Made by a program: the position numbers and the translations under genes | Origin: Hexactinellida sp. DTS-2022 | Lineage: Eukaryota > Porifera > Hexactinellida | Assembly (NCBI GenBank): GCA_028753945.1 | Contig: JAPNXP010000001.1 | Location: 11,832,501 to 11,896,500, forward strand | Length of the DNA stretch: 64,000 nt | Reading direction: 5' to 3' | Part shown: positions 46,909-58,989 of the stretch, piece after piece | How the letters are laid out: the number at the start of each line of letters is the position of its first letter | Numbering within the stretch: the first letter of the stretch is position 1 | The notes under the pieces: model-generated | Seen by the model: the letters and a program-made list of their open reading frames with translations, nothing else | Database searches by the model: none | What the model was told of the DNA's origin: nothing

Positions 46909-48507
46909 CTACAACCTATTTTCCCCCACCAAATCATTCCCATAAACGGTAGTCTCCTCTTTGTTTCGACCTTTGGGATGCACAACATTGAAATGCAGCG
47001 AGGGCACCCCAGCAATAGTATGTTTTGCTACACTCAGTTCCGCCATTGAGGTAGCTGGTTGTTGAGCTTTCGATCGGAATAATTTGAGAATTCGCACTTC
47101 TGGAATTTGGAAAGTTATCACAAGAAAATGAATGAAGCCAATTGGGGCGTTGGATAGAATGTAGGCCCATTCGAATGCCAGATGTAGAGTTCCGTTGTCG
47201 GTCGAGAGGGACAGGGGGATCGATATTATAAATGGCAGACTGAGAGCTGGTATCAGTAGTATAGCGCCCATTGAGACTCTACGGAGCCTGGATAGCTCAT
47301 TCTCAAACCTGTGCTGCGACTTGAAGGCTATCCTAATCTTATACAGACAGAGACATAGGATAATGGTGTTGAGCAGAAGAATCATGTATACGGGGACCAG
47401 GAACGACAAGTGAAGATACTGTTCATTGTTGAGAAAGCAAATATACTCACAGTCTTTATCGGTATAATCATTATTCGTATCGACAGCCAGGTATTGATTG
47501 GTCAGTTTCCCATATCCGAACCATGCCAGAGACCACGCTAGCGAGAGACACCAAGAAATAGGGACTAAATACTTGTACAACTTTCTGGCAGTGTCTAACA
47601 CTGACAACCCAAATGGAATAGAATACGAGTATTCCTATCGATAGAGATGATAGGAACACGTTTGTCCAAAGTAAGTGTAGCAAGAATGCTACCGCAGTGG
47701 GCAGTGCATAGCCAGTGGACACGTGACGCAGATTTCGCTAAGAATACAAATACACCAACCGCAAGTAATAAACTTAGCGCATGGTTGAAATGCAAGATGT
47801 TGATCTCGACTGAAAAGAATTTTTTCCCAGAGAGGACGAATATTGCTACAGAAGAAAACAGAAACAACAACGAGATGCCCAACAACGTGTAGCTAGTTAT
47901 GCTCAAGATTAATCTCCATATATCATTGCGATCCCTACAGTACGGCTCTGCTGAAGAGAATAAGACGGCAAATGTTGAAAGATGATTTGTGGTACACTCT
48001 ATACTTCCATTAAATCCTATGACTGTAGTTATCCCTTCTGTTGACCATTGTCTAATGATAAATGGAATAGTTAATAGGAACTTGCAAGTTCAATGGAATC
48101 CATGAGAGTGCGTATATAAATATAATATGCTTCACAACGTTGCATTTAGGCGCGAAAATTTTTAATTCGCTGTTTATCTGGCGCCAAATTTTTAGCAGTT
48201 CCTAGTAAATAATTTTAGGCGCCAAAATTAGGCGCTATATGTAATGAATAATTATGGGCTATATATGTACTTACTCTTTTGTATTGTTGGTTAGGAAAAC
48301 ACATTGAATATTTCCATCATCCTAAATATATGAGTGTACTTAAAAGTCAATTCTGAAAGATATTTCATTCAATGGAATGTAAACTTACATGTTTAGTTTC
48401 ATTTTCTAATTGGAAAACGATTGTTAGTTCTCCAATCAATTCGTTGCTACCGGATATCGAAATGACGCCACTTAACAATCTAGAGTATAGATTGAATATA
48501 CCTTGGA
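46909..48507 (-). pseudogene. Adhesion-type GPCR (GAIN/GPS plus 7TM) with two frameshifts
   Basis: A GAIN-like exon at 48507-48389 (GVISISGSNELIGELTIVFQ) appears to splice (GT at 48388) to an exon starting at about 48081. The latter reads QWSTEGI..ECTTNHLSTFAVLF, the GPS signature with cleavage site HL|S. TM1-TM2 follow to about 47730 (SYTLLGISLLFLFSSVAIF; NILHFNHALSLLLAVGVFV). TM3 (AVAFLLHLLWTNVFLSSLSI) is in the next frame. TM4-TM7 and the tail (47607-46909) are in the third frame. Both shifts move by +1, at about 47715-47735 and 47600-47615. Adhesion GPCRs are self-cleaving cell-surface receptors. Unusually, three of the four usual GPS cysteines are absent. It could be a young pseudogene, or intact with consensus errors. 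Upstream ectodomain exons are not identified. Confidence 0.8.
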
Positions 48508-48686
48508 CTGTTTATTCGTTACCTGTTTAGAAAACATATTTAACTTACGTTTCTGTAGTATTTGGCGGAATTGTATCGGCCAGAATAACAAAAGTTGTAT
48601 CAGCTAAAGATTGAAATTATCACTTTATATTTTCATCAAATTTTATAAAAATAAATTTACCTGGAAAGGAATCTGTTGCAATTTCT

Positions 48687-49724
48687 ATGTTACGAGCCCT
48701 TCGGTCTCTGTCGCTTTGCGACGGATCGGTGCTACGCACCTCAAGTTAACGGCCGCTGTGCGGCCTTACTCTTCACCCTTTCCACCATGGAAAATGGTGG
48801 AAAGGTACATCCCTTTATAAGATTCCATGCTTAACTTGTTTTTCATATTTTAAATTTATAAAAGCGAAATTTGTGTTCAGCATACTCGTTTCCTACAATA
48901 CCCGTTGAAAGCTAACTTCTGGGTTTATTTTGAATTTTCATTAATTTGTTTACATATTTTGTGTCAACAACAACAACAAATATTCATATTATAAATATAT
49001 AAATGCGAAATTCGTGTTCAGCATACTTGTTTACCTATAATACCCGTTGAAAGCTAACATCTAGGTTGATTTTGAATTTTCATTAATTTGTTTACCTATT
49101 TTGTGTAAACAACAACAAATTTTCCTATTGGAAATTTTTAAACGCGAAATTCGTGTTTAGCATACTTGTTTACCCATAATACCCGTTGAAAGCTAACTTC
49201 TAGGTTGATTTTGAATTTTCATTAATTCGTTTACCTATTTTGTGTAAACAACAACAACAAATATTCATATTATAAATTTATAAATGCGAAATTCGTGTTC
49301 AGCATAATTGTTTACCTATAATACCTGTTGAAAGCTAACTTCTAGGTTGATTTTGAATTTTATTTAATTTGTTTACTTATTTTGTGTAAACAACAACAAC
49401 AAATATTCATATTACAAATTTTTAAGCGCGAAATTTGTGTTCAGCATACTTGTTTACCTATGATACTCGTTGAAAGCTAACTTCTAGGTTGATTTTGAAA
49501 TTTCATTAATTTGTTTACCTATTTTGGGTAAACAACAACAATAAATATTAATATTAGAAATTTATAAATGCGAAATTCGTGTTCAGCATACTTGTTTACC
49601 TATTATAACATTTGACAGTTAGTTTATATCTCATATATTAATGCGGTTTCTATCCCCCCGTCACTTTAATACAATCCGGACAAACAAACAAACAACAATC
49701 GAGATTTAATAATATAGATTTGCC
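48687..49724 (+). repeat. Composite repeat (CR) with about six tandem units
   Basis: The head ACGAGCCCTTCGGTCTCTGT..GGCCGCTGTGCGGCC (48690-48775) is followed by tandem units of about 140 bp and the tail CCCCCGTCACTTTAATACAA..AATAATATAGAT. The layout matches the 26594-27730 copy. Confidence 0.85.
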
Positions 49725-51842
49725 TCAACTGCAATATTAGTATTTTTATTAGCACTTACTCGAGTAATAACCACAACTAAATACAAACAATAAAATAAAA
49801 TATTACACTAATATTACGTACTCGGGCGGCGCTTTTTTGCTAATTCCTACAGAAGGCTTTTCCCGGGCTTTCGGCTTTCGGGGCTACCTTCACAAAATTT
49901 ATCGTTCACTGGTATAATATTATTTTTGTGTCCGTATATACTATGATAGACACATTTATAGATGCATTAATATGAGTATATTGACTTTATTGCAGAACTT
50001 TGGAATTTACAACACTACCTGCTCCCAAGCACTAGGCGCGTCTTTACAACTTGCACTCGGGCCTGCGGCCCTCGCTTGTATAAAAAGAAAATATTTTTTC
50101 CAATGTTATGCCGGTTGTATTTAAATATTGTGAAATGTAACGAAAAATTACCGGAAATTATACATCCCCTCTCTCAGTCACGTTTTTGCCATTTGTAACA
50201 AAAAAGTACGGTCTGTCACATTCATAAACCTTCTCCCCCTTGGAAGCGTTACGTAACGTTCGAAGGCCTCATACACAGGTTGATTTTATGATGGGGAATT
50301 ATTTTAACAGCCCGCTAGCCTATGTACAAATGGCCGTTGTATAGAGTGACATTTAGAAGATTATATCCCAACCTCTTTCAGTTGTGACTCTCTATATCTA
50401 AGCAGTACATTATATCCGTGGACCCCAGCTTTAGGTTTATATACTAACCCAGTAAGCGCCGGAATATTTATGTTAATTTAAACAAATAAATTATAGATAA
50501 GCTTGTCCGTCTGTAATATACCGAATCCAAATATTAAAAATTAACTATCATTAAGGAACTTTTATACAACTACTTGGACCAGTTGGGAAATCAAATAGAC
50601 AGATTGTCAGTTAGAAATGTAGGGCTAGACATAGGGAACATAAATAACTGATTGGATGAATTAATTTACTCTCGACCAATTAAATTTAAGTCTCATATAG
50701 GCGTTCTATAATGCCACTTAACAATTGAATTTGATACAGAGACTAAAATCCTTTTATACTAATTGATTCCTAGTATAACATTATGTGTAAATATAATTTA
50801 AGAAATCCTCATCAGAGTTTATTGTATAACGACGCAGTTAATTATCTAATCGGGGGGGGGGGGGGGTTCAGGCAGAATAGTCTAAATAGTATGGAGTTTT
50901 AGACTCCTCATATTATATTATTTTGATGCCCCCAAATTATGAGGCCTAAGGCATCAGCCTCATTAGCCTCAATGATAATCCGCCACTTCCCTTAGAGTGG
51001 TGGAAGTTTCCATTTAACTCACTTCATTTCGCGTGGTTTTAAGGAAAATACTGGAAGGGTGCGTGAAATTGGAATTAATTTGGTCTTTTTTTGGTAAATG
51101 CACTATTTTTGGAAAATTTGGGTGCATGATTGAAAAATCGACATCACCTAGGGTGCGAGGATCTCTTAGGGCTAGATGAAGGCCTGATTGGGTGATCACC
51201 CAACACCAAAAAACCCATTTGAATTATGTGAAAACACATTTCTTTTTTTCAAGGTGTCAAGACCCATATCCGGTATATATCCCATAAGGACCAATTGATA
51301 AATTGAAAGTTTGTTTCTATCTTGTATCATTTCTGAGATTAATGAAATTTAGCTTATTAGTATAAATATTTAATTAATTTATTGATAATTTAACACCATC
51401 ATTATGTACAAAATAAAATAAATTCAATTATTTGCAATAATTATTCATCAAATTGAATTTACTATAATATTTGAATTCAGCGCACTCGATAACCCCAATA
51501 ATCTAATTGGAACCGTCTCTACGTGTATAAGTTAAACACAGAGCGAATTAATTATGTCAGTGATCCATTATGCAAGAATATTCACGCAGAAGTAAATATA
51601 ATTACATAATCTGTTGTTGTTATAGAATGTAAAATCTTAGTTTTCAATTAGAATTTAGAAGCCAGCTCGAATTCACAAGTGGAATCAATATAATTATCGC
51701 AAGTTTAAACAATAGTGTAAGATTTAAATACCATTTAGAAGCATTTTGATAACCATAAAATATCTGCCTATTTCCATGTGATAAGCTACTGTATAATCTA
51801 ATTGAATTAAAAGGAAACTTTGTAAAAAATTATTTAATTTAA
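49725..51842. other. AT-rich spacer with partial cluster-unit copy
   Basis: There is no gene. A run of 15 G lies at about 50852-50866. About 50990-51720 is a copy of the AT-rich body of units 4 and 5 of the hairpin cluster (GTGGTGGAAGTTTCCATTT, CCAATTGATAAATTGAAAGT, GAATTCAGCGCACTCGATAA), without its hairpin. It ends about 120 bp before the sugar-transporter ATG. Confidence 0.55.
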
Positions 51843-53246
51843 ATGAGATTTACTATCAAAGTATTCTTATTTTCTCAAGTTTTGTGTATCGGTTCCTTAC
51901 AATATGGATTCGGAATTGGATTTTCATCTCCAACTCTAAGCGAGTTAAAGAAACTTGGTCTCTTAGATGACAACACTTACCAGACATACACCACCTTGTT
52001 CGTGGTAGGACTTGCGTTTGGTTCTCTCATAGCTGCCCCAGGCTCCAAATACCTGGGAAGGAAACTGGTTTACATCGTAAGTTCGCTTTCGAATACACTT
52101 GGCTTGCTCTTAATTGCTGGAGCTTCAAACCCAGGCTATTTATTCGCTGGTAGGCTATTCCATGGCATAGGTGCAGGAATTATATTGACAATTATACCGT
52201 TATATACCGGAGAGATAACTCCGCCAGCCTCCAGAGGATTTCTGTCCAGTTTTTTAGGAGTGTACATTACATTAGGTTAATTATTGGTATATTTGTTTGG
52301 TATTTTCCTCTCGTTCAGGTGGTTGGCTATCATCGGTATAAGTTTGTCACTGTTGCAAGTAATTGCATTGCTTATAGTACCACAAAGCCCCGCATGGTTG
52401 CACTCAAGGGGATTGGAGAAGAGAGCCAAATGTGTGCTCGAGAGGCTTAGAGGGAATAATGAAGAAGCCTTAGAAGAATGCTCAGCTCTAAAATCTGCAC
52501 TAGATACGAAATTTTATAACTCAACAATGTATTATTTTAAAGTAATTCTAGTTGGATATCGTTTGAAGGCACTGTGTGTAGGTATTCTTTTGGCCGTGGG
52601 ATTCATCAATACAGGGATTGATATAGTATATTCTTATGCTTCTCCCCTCCTGGAAAATAAAGGATTTGACCCAAACGTCATAGCATTAGGTTTGCCGATC
52701 CTAGGGCTAATCGGTACTGTATTAGCTATTTTCTTAGTCGAGCCATTAGGTAGGAAACCTCTTCTTTTATCATCTTCTATTATTGTTACAGGCTCACTTC
52801 TCTCCATTACGCTATATTTCTTGATAGATGAGCATATATTTAGATGTTCACAAATGACTAAATCTATTAATGACGAAATCTGTAACTGGCTTATAATCTG
52901 GCCAGGACTGAGTTTTGCTGTGTTTAATTTCGGCTTTCAAATCGGCTGGTGAGCAATAATGTATGTAATAATTGGAGAATTATTTCCTATTCGAATTAAA
53001 GAATTCGCTTCAGGTATTCTAAGATTTATACTGAATTTACATGCAATTTCAACTCTAACTGCATTTCCTTATATAGCGAGTGCTATTGGAAATGGTTATT
53101 CCTTTTTGATTATTTTTGTAGCCAATATTATACCTTGCGTCTTCATTATACTTTTTTTGCCAGAAACAAAAAAGCTCAAGGCAGATGAAATAGAAGAAAT
53201 TTTTCAAGAAAAATCAATTCTATGTGGACTCAACTGTGCTTCCTAA
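51843..53246 (+). pseudogene. Intronless MFS sugar transporter with two in-frame stops
   Basis: One frame of 468 codons covers a full SLC2/Tret1-like transporter of about 12 membrane segments, broken only by TAA (about 52278-52281, after GVYITLG) and TGA (about 52950-52952, after FGFQIGW). Family signatures are in order: YLGRK in loop 2-3, GRLFHGIGAG, PLYTGEITPPASRG, PQSPAWL, EPLGRK, GELFPIRIKEFASG and the C-terminal FLPETKKLKADEIEEI. Each stop sits where one base change would give a usual residue. The TM7 QQxSGxN-type motif is altered (NTGIDIVYSY). The lack of introns suggests a retrocopy or an intron-poor subfamily. Readthrough is conceivable but not supported. Codon use is AT-rich, unlike DNAI2 and MDH2. 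Confidence 0.85.
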
Positions 53247-54040
53247 ACGTATTATTAGAGGATAAGTAGATTGGAATGTGTTATTAATTGAACGGTATGA
53301 TATTAACTTTATTAGTGATCTTAAAATACAATCTACTAGTTTGAAGGTATAATTAATTACTATGTTGTAACATTGTATTTACCCATTAGATTGTCTTTAA
53401 TTAGCTTAACACATTAGACTCTTGTTAATTTATTCAAACAGCAAGGGCAGTCGAAATTTGTTCCTACGAGCCCTTCGATCTCGGTCGCTTTGCGACTGTT
53501 CGGCGCTTCACGCCTCAATTGACGACCGCTGCGCGGCCTTACTACGCCTTGAAACAAATCATTTAGAATTATACATCTCAGTGATGTATTAAATATATTC
53601 CTCATAAAGTCCTCTTAATAAAATGCTACACATTGTAATATGTTCGGGAAATTCAAATACCTACTCCCATTAGTAGCTCAATAAATTTCAGTTGCACAAT
53701 AAGCACAGTGGTTCAAATGGTCAATTCAGGGGAAGTGGGCATTTCCTTTCGAGTTAGACCTACTAAATGTATTATCGGTGTATAGCATATGGCCCCTAAT
53801 ACACCGATTGGTCAAGTCAGATAATTTGTATGGCTTCAGGTTTATTGGTTATGACGTCATCATAAAATTGTGCAAATCTTATTATCATGGGAATAGTAAT
53901 TTCCTTTCGAGAAAGATCCGTTAAATATAGTAAATAGTATGTGGAAACTATAATTATTAAGTAAGTTAGAGTATTGAGCCACTATCCAACAATAAGCTGT
54001 TAAAAATTATATCTTGTTCGGATTTCTGAGTGCTTTGAGG
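53247..54040. other. AT-rich spacer with CR head
   Basis: There is no gene. The composite repeat head is at 53466-53546; the rest is unremarkable AT-rich sequence. Confidence 0.5.
53466..53546 (+). repeat. Composite repeat (CR), solitary head
   Basis: ACGAGCCCTTCGATCTCGGT, GTCGCTTTGCGAC, GGCGCTTCACGCC, CCGCTGCGCGG. This copy has no tandem units. Its second stem differs from other copies by paired changes. Confidence 0.75.
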
Positions 54041-54403
54041 TTAGAGAGACTTGCATTTGTTTTGAGTTAGTAGCCTATAGTGAAGTTTACCATAATCACT
54101 ATACTCTCCTAAACGAATAATAACGTCTCTGATGTTGTCTTGGTAAGATGTTTTTCCTGGCAAGATTCTCTCTAAAGCGACGAATGTATTTGTTACTTGC
54201 TTCCAAAGCCTCCTCAGAGAAGTTCTTTTTTTAAGCCTTATATAACCCTCGTTATGATCTCTAATTAACTCCACTAGATGTGCAAGTAACTTGTGTAAAG
54301 TTTGAGTTATGCTAACCCAAGGGAAACTAATAATTATGAATTCGTATGTATCTTTACAAAAGACTTCGAGTTTAATTGTATCAATTTTCTCGCTAGAATT
54401 CAT
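54041..54403 (-). CDS. Possible transposon-derived ORF fragment
   Basis: A 120-codon frame containing TLHKLLAHLVELIRDHNEGY and GKTSYQDNIRDVIIRLGEYSD. From memory, this pattern (T-H-K-L-L-H...I..NDGYGL...RKTSFEDNIRDVF.RL..SD) recurs at the C-terminal end of large uncharacterised invertebrate proteins that look transposon-derived. I cannot name the superfamily. Compared with that pattern it lacks the usual glycine-rich middle. It is short, isolated and AT-rich, probably a remnant rather than a functional gene. Confidence 0.4.
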   Translation of the reverse strand: MNSSEKIDTIKLEVFCKDTYEFIIISFPWVSITQTLHKLLAHLVELIRDHNEGYIRLKKRTSLRRLWKQVTNTFVALERILPGKTSYQDNIRDVIIRLGEYSDYGKLHYRLLTQNKCKSL

Positions 54404-56006
54404 AATACGAAAAATGATAGCTAAATTGCGGTGGATTATTTCAACTTCATATTTGTATTTTTGATCAATGAGAGTAAGTACTCAATAAATAAAATCTTTT
54501 TGATTATATTTCTCTCCACATGTGGTTGAATTTAGAACTAATTATCTAAAATATTGGGTGACTTGTGGCAAATTAGTCGATTTCGGAATTTATAAAGGTG
54601 AAATTGCCTCATAGCCCCATAAATGGTGTGAGGCACGTAAAATTACCCTATATACAATAAATATGCTTAGGAAGTGATAACTTATAGGCTATTGAATAAA
54701 TCCTGGACATGGAAACATAAATCTCCGTTCATATTTGTGGAAATTCACTATCAAAACCGGCGGATTAAAAGAGTCAAATTTACACTTGGGTCAAACCTGT
54801 GGCAATCTGGAATTAAGACAATTCGATTCTATATTGAATAAGCTTTCAAATGTAATCGATGGTATTACACGCAACCTAACGCATCGAAATTGCGGTAACA
54901 GAGAATAAGAGATCGGACAGGGAGAACAATTGAAAGAGGACCGGGCGAGAAAATAGGTTTAACAGAAAAACGACTATAATTATCTACTTATAGTTTGTTC
55001 CATTAAATAGCTGAAAAAATTAGTCAAGTAAAATATATATTTGTCTGGGGAAATTTAATGACAACAAACAGGACTATACTCTGAAGCCATTTCGTAGGCT
55101 GATGGAAAAACATTATTTATGCTAAAATTCAAAGTCTCATAATCCAATCAAAAAGACATCTCAGGAAATTAGTTAATTAGAACAACCTTATTAGGATCTC
55201 TACATTATATTTAACTCCAATTAAGGTCAAAATAAAAGATGAATTTTTTTCCTATTTACATAGGTTGAACCACTGTGAATAAGGATAGCTCGAATCTAAA
55301 TATTACTAAAAGAAACACGCGATAGAATAGGCAAATGATTAATTGGTTAGATGAATTTATTTTCAATCAATCAGATTGCAGCCTCAAAAAATCTTTCTAT
55401 TATGATGCACAGGCTATTTATACTAATTGAATAAGTTAGATGATCCATACTAATAAACCCTCGAATTTAATTGTCTAACATATTTAGTCACCTTGAAATG
55501 TGAATATTTCTCTTCAAAAACCAATAGATCGTTGTCGCGGTACAAATTACCTCTGTATACAAATTTTTAGCTTTCTGGGACTCCTAGTCTTTCCAATTAA
55601 TTCTGGACAATCCCAAAAATCCCAACAATCCCGACAATGGCTATTCACTGGGTATTACTCCGGTTAATACGAACTCCGGATAAAGCGAACAAATTATACC
55701 GTCCGTTGGTGTTCGTAATAACTAGGTTCTACTGTAGATAGATGTACATTTATACTATGGTGAATTAATTGCTTCATAAATCTTTGCAATTCACAAATAC
55801 AAACAATGATTCAATAATTGTTCAATAAGGTTAGCAATCACAAAGTTGAAACCAAGGTTTGCTAGAACGACATAAATGTTTGCATTAAGCATTTGAAAAG
55901 GCTAACATTTTTAGATAATACGCAATGCCATTATTTCCAATTATTTGCACTGTAGATATAGATGCATTAAACTTTCAACGTTTGCAAGCATTGTGTAAGG
56001 TACAGT
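54404..56006. other. AT-rich spacer
   Basis: No gene is recognised. A P1-related MITE right half lies at about 55632-55734 (GACAATGGCTATTCACTGGG..GGTTCTACTG), the closest relative of the MITE at the head of the 43-bp array. Confidence 0.5.
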
Positions 56007-56164
56007 CAGTGGGGTCTTGCTTGAATACATTCTGGGGGGGCACAGAGTGCAGTAGTTAGTGACCAGATCAATGTTTTTCGGGACAAGCCTCTAAAAGAAG
56101 GGGGGGGGCACAGGAAATTTGGGGGGGCCCGGGCCCCCCGGGTCCATAGAGCACGACACCACTG
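56007..56164. mobile_element. hAT-like MITE with 8-bp target duplication
   Basis: The ends CAGTGGGGTCTTGCTT and GAGCACGACACCACTG are partly inverted. GGTACAGT is duplicated at 55999-56006 and 56165-56172. The interior carries long G and C runs. Confidence 0.8.
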
Positions 56165-56420
56165 GGTACAGTAAATATTATCGAGCCATCTTTCTCGCTT
56201 TATTCACTGTGGCGCAGCTAGGATTTCAGCCTTCAGGGGCCCCGGATGAAGAGTAAGGGCTGGGGATGAAAATTCAAAATGAAACTTGAAGTTATCTTTC
56301 AACAAGTATTATTGGTGAATAAGTTAAAACTATCGAAATTGGTAGAAAGTGATGTATATAGATGGGAAGCTGCATTTGTCCGAATTGTTGAGTTGTTGTT
56401 TGTCCGGATTTTCTAGTTGT

Positions 56421-56610
56421 CGTTTTCCCGAATGGACTTTAGTAAGTTCTGCATTTGTCCGAATGGATTTTTGTAAGTTCTGCATTTGTCCGAATAGACT
56501 TTTGTAGGTTCTGCATTTGTCCGAATGGATTTTTGTAAGTTCTGCATTTGTCCGAATGGACTTTTGTAAGTTCTGCATTTGTCCGAATAGACTTTTGTGA
56601 GTTCTGCATT
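56421..56610. repeat. 31-bp tandem repeat, about six units
   Basis: The unit includes GTTCTGCATTTGTCCGAATG then GATTTTTGTAA, with small variations. The period is not a multiple of three. All three minus frames stay open, producing two overlapping frames (56330-56578, 56413-56679) that are not believed to be genes. Confidence 0.9.
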
Positions 56611-56804
56611 GACCATTATTGAATATTCATTGATCAAAAGTTTTGTTCCAATAATTATCAATGGCTGAAATAAAAACAAATAGTGTTATCGAACAACCAA
56701 CAACCATACTGTTTATTTTGTGGGTGAAACACTAGTTGAATCATAAATGCATAAATAGTCAATTCCAAAGATTACAACACATCTATTTTCAACATTTCTT
56801 TATC

Positions 56805-58081
56805 ATGGAGTTCACAACAGCAGAATACAAACGTTGTATAGGCAACGTTTTTACTAGTACCGATGGTTTTAAATATGTCCAATCTAAGATCACGGAAAGT
56901 TATGTCTACCTGAAATGTGCCATCTTTAGGAGTGGCTGTAAAGACACAAGCAAATTGAATCGTACAATAATTTGATAACACCTATGTATCTTCACAACCA
57001 CGAAGTATCTGAATACAAAACCGAGGTCCATCAGTTGAAATCCAAATGCAAGACGATTGCTAAGCGTGGTCTTCTTTTGCAATGAAATAAGAGAATCAAT
57101 GGCTGAAGCCACCAACATACAATTTGATGGAACTTTTGATACGGTTCCGATTCAGTTCTACCAGCTATGGACTATATTCGTAGCGATTGGAAGGCACACT
57201 ATTCCTGCAATACATTGCTTAATGACAGCGAAGACACAATATCTATATAGGGAAGTTTTAGAAAGTTTCATTACACACAAACCTGGCTTAAACCCATTAG
57301 CTTCAATGTCAGATTGGGGGCGAGCTTCTAGGAATGTATTTAAAGATGTCTTTCCACAAATTCGCATTTACGGGTGTCTTTTCCACTATACCCAATGCAT
57401 TTGGGCAAAAGTCCAAAAACTTGGTCTAACACACGGTTTCAAAAGTAACCCAGAAATTTCAAAGTTCACCCGTCTGTTGATGTCTCTTCCATTTTTACCT
57501 GCCTCTCTGATCTCTCCCACATTCAATTTGATTGCAACGCCAAGTTTAGATGGAAGTGAAGCATTAATGGTGGGAAAGCTAAAAGCTAGAATTCGGACTT
57601 CTCATCCTTGAATATGGTCGTCACAACTAAACGATATCATTATAGATACAGACAATGGGACATTGGTAGAATACGGCAAGGAAGGGAGATTAGTCATGCA
57701 AGGAAGCCTAATTATGTCCATATCGATGAGAAGAGGATTACATTCAAATAAAGATTTAGAAATGGAGAGTATACACCATGGCAATTTTTACAGGCCATGA
57801 GCAACACTATTGGTTGCAAGAAATTTAAGCAAATTGCTCTGAGTGACTCAGAAGATAATGAAGATGAACTGGACTATGATGTAATCAACATGGGAGGAAG
57901 TCATTGCACCGTATGCCTTGGTCCACGGATATTAACACGGCTCTTGATGCCCTGCAGGCATGCAACATTTTGTAAAGATTGCAGCCAACAATTAATAGAT
58001 CTGGGACATTCCTGCCCCATATGTCGCAGTAACATAGATGAAAGGTTACAGATCCGTATCCGGAGATGGGCAATCATGTGA
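56805..58081 (+). pseudogene. Broken FLYWCH-MULE-RING transposon gene
   Basis: Pieces in order: an N-terminal FLYWCH-type zinc-finger-like segment, MEFTTAEYKR..YVYLKCAIFRSGCKD (56805-56975), then, shifted in frame, MYLHNHEVSEY (about 56980-57055). The MULE (Mutator-like) transposase core is at 57057-57611, with FDGTFDTVPIQFYQLW, MSDWGRASRNVFKDVFP and GCLFHYTQCIWAKVQKLGL. After further stops comes FRNGEYTPWQFLQAMS, running into a C3HC4 RING finger (CTVCL..MPCRHATFCKDC..CPICR) at 57797-58081. The stretch between the FLYWCH part and the MULE core is shorter than in intact relatives, implying an internal deletion. Terminal repeats were not found. It is a dead or degraded autonomous element. Confidence 0.75.
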
Positions 58082-58196
58082 TGAGCATGAGACACCGTAA
58101 TATGTATCCCACACTCACCAAGAGCAACTCGTGATGGGTAGTGGTTTCGTCCTATCTCAAGGACTCATCAGGAGGGTAAATCTCGACCACCTAGAC

Positions 58197-58530
58197 CAGG
58201 GCTCGGCAACCTTTTGAGCCTGCGGGCCAGATTGAGCAACCTTTTGAGCCTGCGGGCTCGGCAACCTTTTGAGCCTGCGGGCCAAACGATTTACCGTCCT
58301 TTGGTCTTACTCGTATTTATCCAATGTAGAATTGTTAATTTTGACTGCGTAATATGTATTGACTTATGTTTAATAAAGTTAGCATATTAAAATACATTAA
58401 AAATTTTTTCGATTTCAATTGAATGACCCAATCGGAGGTCACGATAAGCATGTTTATTGAGAGCCGCGGGCCGGATAATTTCTCCTCGCGGGCCAGATCT
58501 GGCCCGCGGGCCGGGGGTTGCCGACCCATG
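58197..58530. mobile_element. hAT-like MITE with 8-bp target duplication
   Basis: The ends CAGGGCTCGGCAACC and GGTTGCCGACCCATG are inverted with small mismatches, and ACCTAGAC is duplicated at 58189-58196 and 58531-58538. GCAACCTTTTGAGCCTGCGG is tandemly repeated near the left end. CAGGG(G/C)TCGGCAAC ends are typical of hAT (Charlie-type) elements. Confidence 0.85.
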
Positions 58531-58989
58531 ACCTAGACCTTAGCCCGTCCGTCCCCAGGTTACCACCATTACCGCTATGCTAGGCCCCCACTAGCATACT
58601 ACTGCCAGGCCATCGTCACACTTTTGAGAATGATTTCACATCGGATTTAACCACAATGACGTAATCAAATATGCATACCCATATATGGTAATTATGACTC
58701 TATACTATTTAAAAATCAAAAAATTAGAAAATGAATATTTTCTTTTTTCTTTTTGGAATTAGAAATACAAGGATTATAAGTAATGGGAGAAGGTACACAA
58801 CTAAGTTTTCTGGCGTTTGTTGGATTTAAATGCGGAAACCTGATCTTTCCGGCGGGTTTCACTGATCTGCTTCCTTCCTCATGTACTATTAAATTTAACA
58901 CAAGATATTTGGACAGATCACTAATCGCTATGGACAATTGACAAAATGCCAAATGGATACTGGAATTAATGAAGTACTCATTTTCTAAT

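Noticed and set aside
51843..53246. Selenocysteine or programmed readthrough in the transporter
   Set aside because: Two different stop codons (TAA and TGA), no evident recoding structure, and single-base explanations make pseudogenisation more likely.
56330..56679. Two overlapping minus-strand frames encoding repeated NAELTK / QMQNLQKS peptides
   Set aside because: The 31-bp tandem repeat lacks stops in all three minus frames, so long frames arise automatically.
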